The position numbers were made by a program, and so were the translations under genes. A stretch of 64,000 nt of DNA from Bacteroidales bacterium. Its GTDB lineage: Bacteria; Bacteroidota; Bacteroidia; Bacteroidales; JAQXIO01. The stretch lies in assembly GCA_029007825.1 (NCBI GenBank), contig JAQXIO010000063.1, positions 27,774 through 91,773 of the forward strand, written 5' to 3'. A model generated the notes under the pieces. The model saw only the letters and a program-made list of their open reading frames with translations. It was not told where the DNA came from and did not search any database. Positions 36,459 to 44,442 of this stretch are shown piece by piece. Within the stretch, counting starts at the first letter, position 1, and each line of letters starts with the position of its first letter.

Positions 36459-37187
36459 ATGAAAAAGTATGAAAAAATGACCGTCGGGCAAATTGTCGCC
36501 GACCGTTTCGCCAACGCCCGTATCTTCGACAAATACGGCATCGACTTCTGCTGCAACGGCTCCGACACGCTCGACGAAGCGTGCCGCAAACGCAACGTCC
36601 GGACAGCCGACATCCTCAAAGAACTGGAATCACCGGAAAACGCCGCCTCCGGAGATCCCGCATTCAAAGAGTGGCCGCTCGACCTGTTGTGCGACTATAT
36701 CATCAAGTTTCATCACCGCAACATCCGCCGCGAAGGCCCCGAAATATCGGCCCTGCTCGAGAAGGTATGCAACGTGCACGGAGAGCGGCACGCCGAATTA
36801 TTCAAAGTAAAAAGCCTCTTTGCCGACTCCCTGCAAAGCCTTTACGAACACCTCGACAAAGAAGAAATTGTCCTCTTCCCCTACATCTACGCGATGTGCG
36901 ACGCCCGCGAACACAAAACGCAAATCCCCCCCTTCCATTGCGGCAGCATCGCCGCACCCATCTCGGTCATGATGGCCGAACACGAAGAAGAGGGCGTGCG
37001 CTACCGCGAAATAGCCACCCTCTGCAACGACTACCGGACACCCGATGACGGCTGCGGCAGCTACCGGCTGCTGATGGACAAGCTCCGTTCGTTCGACGCC
37101 GCGCTCCATCAGCACATCCATCTGGAGAACAACATCGCCTTCCCCGAATCCATAGAACTGGAAAGGCAGCTCTTCGGACACAAATAA
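36459..37187 (+). CDS. ric: Iron-sulfur cluster repair di-iron protein (Ric/ScdA)
   Basis: 242 residues. The DUF542 domain (about 1-60) carries the vicinal cysteines Cys31-Cys32 (GIDFCCNG). The C-terminal hemerythrin-like domain has the His/Glu ligand set in IKFHHRNIRREGPE, VHGERHAELF, EEIVLFPY, MAEHEEEG and HQHIHLENNIAFPE. Ric repairs Fe-S clusters damaged by NO or peroxide. The upstream region has GATATTTG (36341-36348, 7/8 of a -7 box) and a TGTGACA word at 36314, which could be an NO-responsive site, but no palindrome was seen. Confidence 0.95.
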   Translation: MKKYEKMTVGQIVADRFANARIFDKYGIDFCCNGSDTLDEACRKRNVRTADILKELESPENAASGDPAFKEWPLDLLCDYIIKFHHRNIRREGPEISALLEKVCNVHGERHAELFKVKSLFADSLQSLYEHLDKEEIVLFPYIYAMCDAREHKTQIPPFHCGSIAAPISVMMAEHEEEGVRYREIATLCNDYRTPDDGCGSYRLLMDKLRSFDAALHQHIHLENNIAFPESIELERQLFGHK

Positions 37188-37235
37188 AACGCGACTTTCC
37201 AATCACCCCGCATCAACCCTGTTACAACGACAACG

Positions 37236-37595
37236 ATGAAAACGATAAAACTCAAACGCGTTTACGAAGAATACGCCCCCGGCGACGGATACCGCGTGCT
37301 CGTAGACCGCCTGTGGCCGCGCGGCATGCGCAAGGAAAATCTCCGGTACGACCTGTGGGCGAAAGAGCTCGCCCCCTCGCCCGAACTCCGGATATGGTAC
37401 CACGCCGACCCGGAGGCACGCTGGGACGAGTTCCGCATCCGCTACACCGACGAGCTGGCACATTCGGAATACATCCGGCAATTCACCGAAACCACCGAAA
37501 GCCACGACACCCTGACGCTGCTCTTCGCAGCCAAAGACCCCGTGCACAACCACGCCATCATACTGAAAGCCTTCTTAGACAAGATTTACCGGTAA
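37236..37595 (+). CDS. DUF488-family protein
   Basis: 119 residues with the DUF488 hallmarks: IKLKRVYEE at the start, RVLVDRLWPRGMRKE, DLWAKELAPSPELR and LLFAAKDPVHNHA. The family is widespread, cytoplasmic and of uncertain function. It lies 48 bp after ric on the same strand, with no terminator seen between, so co-transcription is likely; a link to nitrosative stress is only guilt by association. Confidence 0.9.
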   Translation: MKTIKLKRVYEEYAPGDGYRVLVDRLWPRGMRKENLRYDLWAKELAPSPELRIWYHADPEARWDEFRIRYTDELAHSEYIRQFTETTESHDTLTLLFAAKDPVHNHAIILKAFLDKIYR

Positions 37596-37831
37596 CGGCA
37601 ATTACGCAGAAAGGGAGCATCCGGCAAGCCGGAAACGCTCCCTTTTTCCATATTTTATCCTCTTTACAATCAGATGCCGTTCCCGAATATTCAATTCCCG
37701 GAACAGCGAACGGCAATGAAATACACCAGAGTCCGGGATTATTTCCGAATACTCAATTCCAAAAGTTTAAAAACCGAACAGACAGTCCCTCGCTTTTAAA
37801 AGTCTTCCCGAAAGCCGATACAATTAGAAAA
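37596..37831. other. Gene-free stretch downstream of DUF488
   Basis: Short interval between convergent genes. No supported reading frame; the minus-strand terminator of the next gene begins at 37832. Confidence 0.4.
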
Positions 37832-37863
37832 CAAAAAGAGGAGCGCCTTGAAAAGCGCCCTCC
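37832..37863 (-). terminator. Intrinsic terminator of the T9SS-cargo gene
   Basis: On the minus strand GGAGGGCGC and GCGCTCCTC form a stem around TTTTCAAG, followed by T5. It lies just after the stop at 37889. Confidence 0.75.
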
Positions 37864-37888
37864 GCTTTAAAAATTATTTGTCAACCGA

Positions 37889-38845
37889 TTACCTCGTTAA
37901 ATAGACTTTAAACGACGAAACAGCTCCCTCAGAAGAAATAAGACGTACTAAGTAATACCCCGCAGCCACATTCATGTCGATCTCCGGTATAGCCTCGCCC
38001 GAGTAAACCACCTGTCCAGCCATATCGAGAATCTGAGCCGATTGCAGGACTGCGTTCCCCTCATTCTTTATATAAACGCGGTTATGTGCACTATATACCG
38101 TAACTCCGACAATAGAAGTTTCGTCCACTCCGTCCAGAGGTCCGGGTATATAATCGATACCCTTGAAAAGCATGTAAGAACCGCCGGTTGTGGTTGCGTC
38201 ACTACTGTAAGTACTGAAACTAAAAGAGGGATTGATAAGCCCGAAAGTACCTTCAAAAGTCGTCAGAAACGAATCTATCTCGTTCCCGTCCACTAACACT
38301 CTTGTAGTAAAACTGTTAGCAGATTCAACCGTATATTCAAAGGCTAAAGAAAAAGACAATTTTCCTACATCTACACGTTCACCGAAAGTAAAATAATCTT
38401 TCACCAGATCATGATTCATTGCTATTACAGGCACTTTAAAATCACAAAAGTATACGGTAGCAATGGCATCGACTCCGTTGGTCAGTGAAAACTGGAAAGA
38501 AAAATAAAAAGAAGCTGAGGGCTTGTCTAGCGGTACGTAACAAATATCAAAGTTATATTTCAGATACGTTGTCCCTCCAAAACCCGGAATCAGATCCCCA
38601 TTCACTTCATTAAAAACGGTCATGGGCACTCGGGTAACATTAGCCCATACTTTCACATCCCCCTCGGGTGTATACGACCAATCCGCCGTCGAATAAGATT
38701 TAACCGTCATATCCGTCTGGGGATTCAACGTTTTTATATTCTGTCCATGCACCGTTAATGAAAAAGCCTGAAAAAAAAGGATAGCGACAAAAGTCATCCG
38801 AAAAAGACAGTCAGCATGGATCGAAAAAAGTAAATTCTGTTTCAT
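37889..38845 (-). CDS. Type IX secretion (T9SS type A) cargo protein
   Basis: 318 residues from ATG 38845 (an upstream in-frame start at 38896 is less likely). A long signal peptide ends near LTVHGQ (about residue 35). The middle is beta-rich with no recognised domain. The last ~75 residues form a T9SS type A sorting domain: VYSAHNRVYIKNEGNAVLQS, AQILDMAGQVVYSGEAI, YYLVRL and FKVYLTR. Such proteins cross the outer membrane by the PorSS/T9SS machinery and are attached or released. The presence of this domain implies the organism has a T9SS. A remnant second copy of the domain is at 39352. Confidence 0.85.
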   Translation of the reverse strand: MKQNLLFSIHADCLFRMTFVAILFFQAFSLTVHGQNIKTLNPQTDMTVKSYSTADWSYTPEGDVKVWANVTRVPMTVFNEVNGDLIPGFGGTTYLKYNFDICYVPLDKPSASFYFSFQFSLTNGVDAIATVYFCDFKVPVIAMNHDLVKDYFTFGERVDVGKLSFSLAFEYTVESANSFTTRVLVDGNEIDSFLTTFEGTFGLINPSFSFSTYSSDATTTGGSYMLFKGIDYIPGPLDGVDETSIVGVTVYSAHNRVYIKNEGNAVLQSAQILDMAGQVVYSGEAIPEIDMNVAAGYYLVRLISSEGAVSSFKVYLTR

Positions 38846-39293
38846 AAAAATAAAATTTAAACAATAGAAAAATATGATTAAAAATCTGAAATTCAATTAT
38901 ATATAAACGCACAACAGTTCTTCAATTTTTCCGGTACATAGTACGGAAAAACAACACCCCCCCACTGATCATTTATTCCTTTCTCCGACTACAAAAATAA
39001 ATAAAAATAAACACACAATAATAAATGATCATATAAAAACTCTCTATGTTTTTATCTTTATAATAGAGACGATGCAGCGACAATAAAAGATCGGAAAAGA
39101 ATGCTCTACAGCCTACGGAAGATATCCTCTTCCTCTTTTTGCAGCATAAAAAAAACAAAAAAAATGCCAGCGACAAATAAAAAGCTCTCTTATCGAATGC
39201 CCCAGTCGGACAAGTACCGATATCTACCCTCTCCGAAAGAAATAAAAATGATGACAGACTATAAAAAGTTTTCGAAACCCGAACAACTGAAAC
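38846..39293. other. Gene-poor region upstream of the T9SS-cargo gene
   Basis: AT-rich, with runs of A and T and several short frames without coding character. It contains the promoter region of the gene at 38845. Nothing else is recognised. Confidence 0.4.
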
Positions 39294-39327
39294 AAAAAGG
39301 GGATGCACCCCGAAAAGTGCACCCCCT
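39294..39327 (-). terminator. Terminator after a T9SS-domain remnant
   Basis: On the minus strand GGGGGTGCAC pairs with GTGCATCCCC across TTTTCGG, followed by T5. It has the same architecture as the terminator at 37832 and sits just after the remnant stop at 39352. Confidence 0.65.
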
Positions 39328-39351
39328 CTTTACAAAAATACAGTTAAACAA

Positions 39352-39435
39352 TTATTTCGTCAGATAAACCTTAAACAATGACACTGCCCCGTCGGCAGAA
39401 TACCGCACAGAGGCAACCTCTTTGCAGCCGGAAGC
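39352..39435 (-). pseudogene. Remnant T9SS type A sorting-domain end
   Basis: On the minus strand the last codons read SADGAVSLFKVYLTK then stop, closely matching the end of the intact gene (SSEGAVSSFKVYLTR). The similarity fades upstream of about 39435, and no long frame is present. With its own terminator at 39294, this is the relic of a second cargo gene. Confidence 0.65.
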
Positions 39436-39603
39436 GCTCCTTAACGAACGCAATAAACTCTCTTACGATAAATAAAACCGGCTTTTCCTGGTTCCGGATA
39501 GCAAAAAAAGCTGCGGAACAAGCACGCAGAAAGCGCATCCCTGTATCCCACCCCCCCGGCGCCCGACGAACGATTTACCGATCAAACAAAATATGAGCGC
39601 CCC

Positions 39604-39759
39604 TACGAAATTTCAAAAATCAGCGGCCCCAGCGCAAGCATCCTATCCCTGCTCCCCGACATGTTCGTCCTCTGTGACCGCAGCACAACCATTCTGGACA
39701 TCCGCTACCCTAAGCCCGAAATAATAAGCGACCTCCGCGAAGCGATCGGCTGCAGGCTG
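39604..39759 (+). pseudogene. PAS-domain histidine-kinase remnant cut by repeat copy B
   Basis: The frame reads YEISKISGPSASILSLLPDM then FVLCDRSTTILDIRYPKPEI and REAIGCRL. This is the typical start of a PAS sensor domain in Bacteroidales kinases and resembles the region around residues 30-75 of the kinase at 44443. The frame is open upstream but has no clear start, and it runs into the repeat at 39757, stopping at 39813. The rest of the kinase is gone, apparently lost at the repeat boundary. Confidence 0.5.
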
Positions 39760-40006
39760 ACAAATCATCAGCACAATAAAAATATGTTAATTAACTTAAT
39801 TTCGCCAATATAAGTGTTCATTTTACAAGAATAAACACTATATTTGTATCGTGTTTTTCATGGTATTAGATTTAAGGTTAGCAATGAGGATTGGCTGTCG
39901 GGACGACAGTCATTTCTTTTTTATACAAACGCTGTCCCTTTAAACCGTAGTCTCCTTTTTATTCCTCTGCTGAAACCACAAAACAAATATTTTCTTTTCC
40001 CGCACT
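39757..40006 (+). repeat. ~250-bp dispersed repeat, copy B
   Basis: Near-identical to 34155-34404. Its left boundary coincides with the end of the PAS-kinase remnant, and its right part continues past the sRNA terminator in the same way as copy A. Confidence 0.8.
39851..39922 (+). ncRNA. Probable small RNA, copy B
   Basis: -7 box TATATTTG at 39839-39846; body with TTTTTCATGGTATTAGATTT; stem GGCTGTCG/CGACAGTC at 39893-39911; T-rich tail to 39922. Same size and layout as copy A; the body is almost identical. Confidence 0.75.
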
Positions 40007-40193
40007 ACAAATCTCTCTTTACGGATGTATATAAACTGAAGGGATTTCCTTTCCGCAAAAACCGGAGGATGCGGCGTAAGCAAACATCCCCCGGGCAGAC
40101 AAAAAGGCATAAGCCGAACCACAATACCGGAGAAACCGCACGACACCCGGCACACAGAACAGGAAAAAAGGCCTATACCGTTTCAGATCTTAC
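40007..40193. other. Gene-free stretch downstream of repeat copy B
   Basis: No gene supported; a minus-strand frame here only reads the reverse of the repeat. Confidence 0.4.
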
Positions 40194-40235
40194 CATAAAA
40201 AACAGGGAGAACAGTACGGTGTACAGTTCTCCCTG
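40194..40235 (-). terminator. Terminator of the YtxH/GlsB operon
   Basis: CAGGGAGAAC (40203-40212) pairs perfectly with GTTCTCCCTG (40226-40235); on the minus strand it is followed by T6. It lies 25 bp after the YtxH stop. Confidence 0.8.
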
Positions 40236-40259
40236 AAACGTAAATATAAAAGCAACGGA

Positions 40260-40556
40260 CTATTTTTTAGCGTGAGCCGCTTCCATCGCATGCATTTTTC
40301 CTTTAATATCGTAAGCCTTCTGGGCAGTCTTCCTCGCATCGTCGGCCACCTTGTCGGCCACTTTCGTACCTGCACGCAACACTTCACCCTTCGCTTTATC
40401 CACCACATCCTCCGCCCGGCTGCGGGTTTTATAATAGGCATCGGACACTTTCCCTTTCAGCTTTGCAGCTTCGGGCGATTGAGCTAAACGGAAGATCACC
40501 GCCGTAAGAATCGCTCCGATCCCCGCACCGATCAATAAATTAGACATTCTGCTCAT
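40260..40556 (-). CDS. YtxH-domain protein
   Basis: 98 residues: an N-terminal membrane helix (LIGAGIGAILTAVIFRLA) followed by a long charged amphipathic helix with AKLKGKVSDAYYKTRSRAED and KVADKVADDARK repeats. YtxH-type proteins are small general-stress membrane-associated proteins of unknown mechanism. It is followed by a strong terminator and lies 36 bp downstream of the GlsB-like gene, so the two are probably one operon. Confidence 0.85.
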   Translation of the reverse strand: MSRMSNLLIGAGIGAILTAVIFRLAQSPEAAKLKGKVSDAYYKTRSRAEDVVDKAKGEVLRAGTKVADKVADDARKTAQKAYDIKGKMHAMEAAHAKK

Positions 40557-40592
40557 AACTCAGTTTTTTTAAGAATTAAAAATAAATTAGTT

Positions 40593-40847
40593 TCACTCAC
40601 CCTTCGGCACTTTCCGGAACAGGGAAACAATCCATAGCAGCAACACCGCACCCACAACGGAAGTGACGAGACTTCCCAGCAGATTGGTCGGATCGATCCC
40701 TACCAGACCGAAAACCCAGCCGCCGAATACCCCGCCGGCAATACCCAGAAGCAGGTTGATAACGAGGCCGAAACCTCCGCCCTTCATAATCCTGCCCGCC
40801 AGATAACCGGCAACAATTCCGATCAAAATATACCAAACAAAATTCAT
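40593..40847 (-). CDS. GlsB/YeaQ/YmgE-family stress-response membrane protein
   Basis: 84 residues, Gly-rich, with three membrane segments at about 3-20, 25-48 and 55-77. The motif IAGYLAGRIMKGGGFGLVIN and the following LLLGIAGGVFGGWVFGL are diagnostic of the GlsB/YeaQ/YmgE (transglycosylase-associated) family. It is an inner-membrane protein induced by envelope or acid stress in other species. It pairs with the YtxH gene downstream. Confidence 0.93.
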   Translation of the reverse strand: MNFVWYILIGIVAGYLAGRIMKGGGFGLVINLLLGIAGGVFGGWVFGLVGIDPTNLLGSLVTSVVGAVLLLWIVSLFRKVPKGE

Positions 40848-41056
40848 ACCACACTCTTTTACGGTTTATAAAAACGCTCCCCGGCATCGCTCCGCGAACC
40901 GGCACACCCTCCTGCTTTTCAAATCCGTAAACCGTTGCAGGAAAAGGTGTTCTATTTGTTATAACATCGTATGAAACAGTAGGTTCGGACAGAAAAAAGG
41001 AATTAACAATAATTCTGTTTTCAACCGTCCGTCATGTCCCGCCGGCCTGTAAGCCG
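40848..41056. other. Upstream region of the GlsB-like gene
   Basis: No gene; only unsupported short frames. It contains the promoter region for the minus-strand operon, but no clear box was recognised. Confidence 0.4.
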
Positions 41057-42745
41057 TTATGACAGTTTCCGGACAACCGCCTCGAAAGGCCGCAACTGCA
41101 AACACCCCTCCCGGAACCGTTCCGCCCCCGCTTCATCGTCGTAATTATGCAGCACCGTCTCCCCCTTCTCTGCGCCCAGCACCGCCTGCATCACGGCATC
41201 GTGCGGCGAAAAATTCAGGGCGATCAGGTAACGCTCCCCCTCCCCTTCACGAAGATAAGCATAAATGCGGGGATTCTCCTTCTCTATCAGCGTATAACTT
41301 CCGTAGCAGATTGCCGGGCACTCCTTCCTGAGCCGTACCGCCCGCCTGAAATAATTCAATACGGAACCAGGCTGCTTCTCCTCAGCGGCGACATTGACCG
41401 TCTTGTAATCCGGATTGACCTCTATCCACGGCGTTCCGTCGGTAAAGCCGGCATTCGGGGAAGCATCCCACTGGAACGGCGTTCGCGCATTGTCGCGGGC
41501 AATCAGCTTCTGCCCCTCTAAGTATGCCTGCGCATCGCCGCCCTCGTTCTCGATCCGCTTATAATTATTGAGCGTATCCACATCTTTATACTCCCCGATC
41601 GTTTCGAACCGGATATTCCGCATGCCGGTCTCATCGCCCGCGAACCAATACACCGTGCCCCGCATCGTCAGCAGGAACGTCGCCAGCATCTTCGCCGAAA
41701 CATCGCGGTAAACACCGTCGTCTATGCAAAAACGGCTCAGCATGCGCGCCTGGTCGTGGTTCCCTAAATAAACGGCCGGCCAGCCGTCGCCCACGCCCTC
41801 GTCCCACGCCGTGAACATCTCCTTTAAAGCGATCAGGCTATACCCGATACCGGAATCCCCGTCGTCCGGCTCCGTCTCGTTCCGCACCGCCGAAGGGCCG
41901 AAACCATAAAGCATATTCAACTCCTTCCGCTCCGGTTCGACGAACAAAGCAGCCTCTTCCGGCTTAATCTCCGAACCCTCGCCTACCGACATAGCCCCGT
42001 AAGGCGCCAGCACCTCGCTGTTCATCTCGTGCAAGTATTCGTGCAGGCGCGGACCATGCGCATAATAAGAAAAAACATCCGGATACCTCTCCAAATCGAT
42101 TTCAGGAAAAGCAGGATCCTTTGCAATCAGCGGAATAGAATCCATCCGGAAACCGTCGATCCCCTTATCGAACCAGAAGCTCATCATGTTATACACCTCG
42201 CCCCGCACATCGGGATTCTCCCAGTTCAAATCCGGCTGCTTGCGCGAAAAATAATGCAGGTAATACGAATCCGTCGCCTCATTATACCTCCACGCCGAAC
42301 CCTCTTCGTCGAAATAACTCTTCCGCATGGGCGGCTCCCCCTTCTCGGCAGGCCACCAATGATAATAGTTGTAATAAGGATTATAGCGCGAACGCCGCGC
42401 CTCCCTGAACCAACGGTGCTCGTCGCTGGTATGGTTCACCACAAGGTCAAGCACCAACTTCATGCCCCGCCGGTGCACCTCATCCAGCAACCTCTCGAAA
42501 TCGGCCATCGTGCCGAACTCATCCATAATCTTCCTGTAATCGCTGATATCGTAGCCGTTATCGTCGTTCGGCGAGGCGAAGATCGGATTCAGCCAGATCG
42601 CATCGACCCCGAGACTGCTTACATAATCGAGTTTGGATAAAATACCCGGCAAATCGCCCACCCCGTCGCCGTTGCTATCCTTAAAACTACGGGGATAAAT
42701 CTGGTAAATAACGGCCCCTTTCCACCACGGTTCCTGCTGTTCCAT
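41057..42745 (-). CDS. malL: GH13 alpha-glucosidase (oligo-1,6-glucosidase-like)
   Basis: 562 residues. The N-terminus WWKGAVIYQIYPRSFKDSNG DGVGDLPGI is typical of GH13 subfamily 31. Catalytic residues fit the family: nucleophile Asp202 (GFRMDSIP), acid/base Glu256 (MSVGEG) and Asp331 (GNHDQAR). It would hydrolyse alpha-1,6 or alpha-1,4 glucosidic bonds of small oligosaccharides in the cytoplasm, as no signal peptide is visible. It is divergent from an alpha-amylase gene 94 bp away across a perfect palindrome, so both are likely co-regulated in starch use. Confidence 0.93.
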   Translation of the reverse strand: MEQQEPWWKGAVIYQIYPRSFKDSNGDGVGDLPGILSKLDYVSSLGVDAIWLNPIFASPNDDNGYDISDYRKIMDEFGTMADFERLLDEVHRRGMKLVLDLVVNHTSDEHRWFREARRSRYNPYYNYYHWWPAEKGEPPMRKSYFDEEGSAWRYNEATDSYYLHYFSRKQPDLNWENPDVRGEVYNMMSFWFDKGIDGFRMDSIPLIAKDPAFPEIDLERYPDVFSYYAHGPRLHEYLHEMNSEVLAPYGAMSVGEGSEIKPEEAALFVEPERKELNMLYGFGPSAVRNETEPDDGDSGIGYSLIALKEMFTAWDEGVGDGWPAVYLGNHDQARMLSRFCIDDGVYRDVSAKMLATFLLTMRGTVYWFAGDETGMRNIRFETIGEYKDVDTLNNYKRIENEGGDAQAYLEGQKLIARDNARTPFQWDASPNAGFTDGTPWIEVNPDYKTVNVAAEEKQPGSVLNYFRRAVRLRKECPAICYGSYTLIEKENPRIYAYLREGEGERYLIALNFSPHDAVMQAVLGAEKGETVLHNYDDEAGAERFREGCLQLRPFEAVVRKLS

Positions 42746-42763
42746 ATAAAATCAAGATTGATT

Positions 42764-42823
42764 AAATTCCTTATTACTCAGAACATCTTCAAACAGTCAG
42801 ATGTTCTGAGTAATAAGGAATTT
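42764..42823. promoter_or_regulatory. 25-bp perfect palindrome between divergent GH13 genes
   Basis: Arms at 42764-42788 and 42799-42823 are perfectly complementary around a 10-bp loop (TCAAACAGTC). Each arm ends in AAGGAATTT-like sequence that lies at ribosome-binding distance from the adjacent start codon (42745 minus, 42840 plus). It could be a regulator operator serving both genes or an RNA stem in both leaders. Confidence 0.7.
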
Positions 42824-42839
42824 TTAAAGATATGACAAT

Positions 42840-44288
42840 ATGAAAAACGGTGTAATGATGCAGTATTTCGAATGGAACCTGCCCAACAGCGGGAACCTCT
42901 GGAAACAGCTTAGGGAAGATGCCCGCCATCTGCATGAGATCGGCGTAACGGCAATCTGGATACCGCCCGCATACAAGGCCGACGAACAACAGGACGAGGG
43001 TTATGCGACCTACGACCTGTACGATTTGGGAGAATTCGACCAGAAAGGAACCGTACGGACCAAGTACGGCACCCGCCAGGAACTGCAGGAAGCGATAGAC
43101 GAGTTGCACCGCAACGATATAGAAGTCTATCTGGATGCCGTCATGAACCACAAATGCGGAGGCGATTACAATGAAAAATTCCCCGTAATAGAAGTCGATC
43201 CCGACAATAGGGAGAAAAACATCGGGAAAGTATTTGAGATCGAAGCCGCGACCGGCTACGACTTCAAGGGCCGGAACGGGAAATACTCGGATTTCAAATA
43301 CCACTGGTACCACTTCTCAGGCATCAGCATGCCGGAAGATCCTGACCAGACCGAACACATCTACCGGATTGTCGGTGAAGGCAAATCATGGAGCGAGGGA
43401 GTTGACGGAGAAAACGGAAACTACGACTACCTGCTGGGCAACGATCTGGATCTGGACCACCCGGAAGTGATCCAGGACCTGCTTCACTGGGGCATGTGGG
43501 TTGCACAGGAATTGAACCTGGACGGCTTCCGGCTGGATGCGATCAAGCATATGAAAGACCTATTCGTCAAACAATTCCTCGAAACGGTAAGAGCCAGCCG
43601 GCAAGGACGCTGCTTTGCCGTCGGCGAATATTGGAACAACGATTTCGATTCGCTCGAAAACTACCTGAATACGGTCGGCAAAGAACTGCACCTATTCGAT
43701 GTGCCGCTGCACTTTAAATTATACCAGGCCTCTCAGCAAGGACGCGATTTCGACATGACGAATCTGACTGACGACACATTGACAGCCCGTTATCCGCAAA
43801 ACACCGTGACATTCGTAGACAACCACGACTCACAGCATGGAAGCTCGCTCGAATCGCAGGTCAAAGACTGGTTCAAGCCCTCCGCATACGCCCTTATCCT
43901 CCTGATGGAGAAAGGTTACCCCTGCATCTTTTACGGCGACTACTACGGCGTAAAGGGGAAAGAATCGCCCCACCGCCTTATTCTCGATATCCTGCTCGAT
44001 GCGCGCCGGCGTTATGCCTACGGACGCCAGGACCTCTACTTCGACCACCCCAATACGGTCGGGCTGATACGCATGGGCGACGGGGAACACCCCGGTTCCG
44101 GCCTTGCCCTGCTGATCTCGAACGGCGACGACGGCGATAAGGTGATGAACGTCGGCAAAGAACGCAAAGGCGAAATCTGGCACGATATTACCGGAGACAG
44201 GAAAGAAGAGATCGCCATCGGCGACGACGGCAGCGCCCGCTTCCCCGTGTCGGGAGGAAAAGCAGCCGTATGGGTAAAAAAACAATAA
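42840..44288 (+). CDS. amyA: GH13 alpha-amylase, cytoplasmic type (AmyA/GH13_5-like)
   Basis: 482 residues and no signal peptide. The start NGVMMQYFEWNLPNSGNLWK and the EGYATYDLYDLGEFDQKGTV region are diagnostic of liquefying/cytoplasmic alpha-amylases. The catalytic triad is Asp233 (GFRLDAIKH), Glu263 (VGEYWN) and Asp330 (FVDNHDSQ). It cleaves internal alpha-1,4 bonds of maltodextrins or glycogen. It shares a 94-bp intergenic region with the GH13 glucosidase and is followed by a strong terminator at 44353. Confidence 0.95.
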   Translation: MKNGVMMQYFEWNLPNSGNLWKQLREDARHLHEIGVTAIWIPPAYKADEQQDEGYATYDLYDLGEFDQKGTVRTKYGTRQELQEAIDELHRNDIEVYLDAVMNHKCGGDYNEKFPVIEVDPDNREKNIGKVFEIEAATGYDFKGRNGKYSDFKYHWYHFSGISMPEDPDQTEHIYRIVGEGKSWSEGVDGENGNYDYLLGNDLDLDHPEVIQDLLHWGMWVAQELNLDGFRLDAIKHMKDLFVKQFLETVRASRQGRCFAVGEYWNNDFDSLENYLNTVGKELHLFDVPLHFKLYQASQQGRDFDMTNLTDDTLTARYPQNTVTFVDNHDSQHGSSLESQVKDWFKPSAYALILLMEKGYPCIFYGDYYGVKGKESPHRLILDILLDARRRYAYGRQDLYFDHPNTVGLIRMGDGEHPGSGLALLISNGDDGDKVMNVGKERKGEIWHDITGDRKEEIAIGDDGSARFPVSGGKAAVWVKKQ

Positions 44289-44352
44289 CCCACCGCAAGC
44301 ATTTAACCGTTAGCACCCCTGCAAACAAAGCCAGAAGTGAAACACCCAGCTC

Positions 44353-44389
44353 AAAAGCCGGTAAATTTTTACCGGCTTTTTTCTTTTTT
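44353..44389 (+). terminator. Terminator of the alpha-amylase gene
   Basis: AAAAGCCGGT pairs with ACCGGCTTTT around an 8-nt loop and is followed by TTCTTTTTT. Confidence 0.85.
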
Positions 44390-44442
44390 ATCACCGGAAA
44401 AACCGATTTTTATCCTACCTTCGTAGAAAATATACTTACGTT

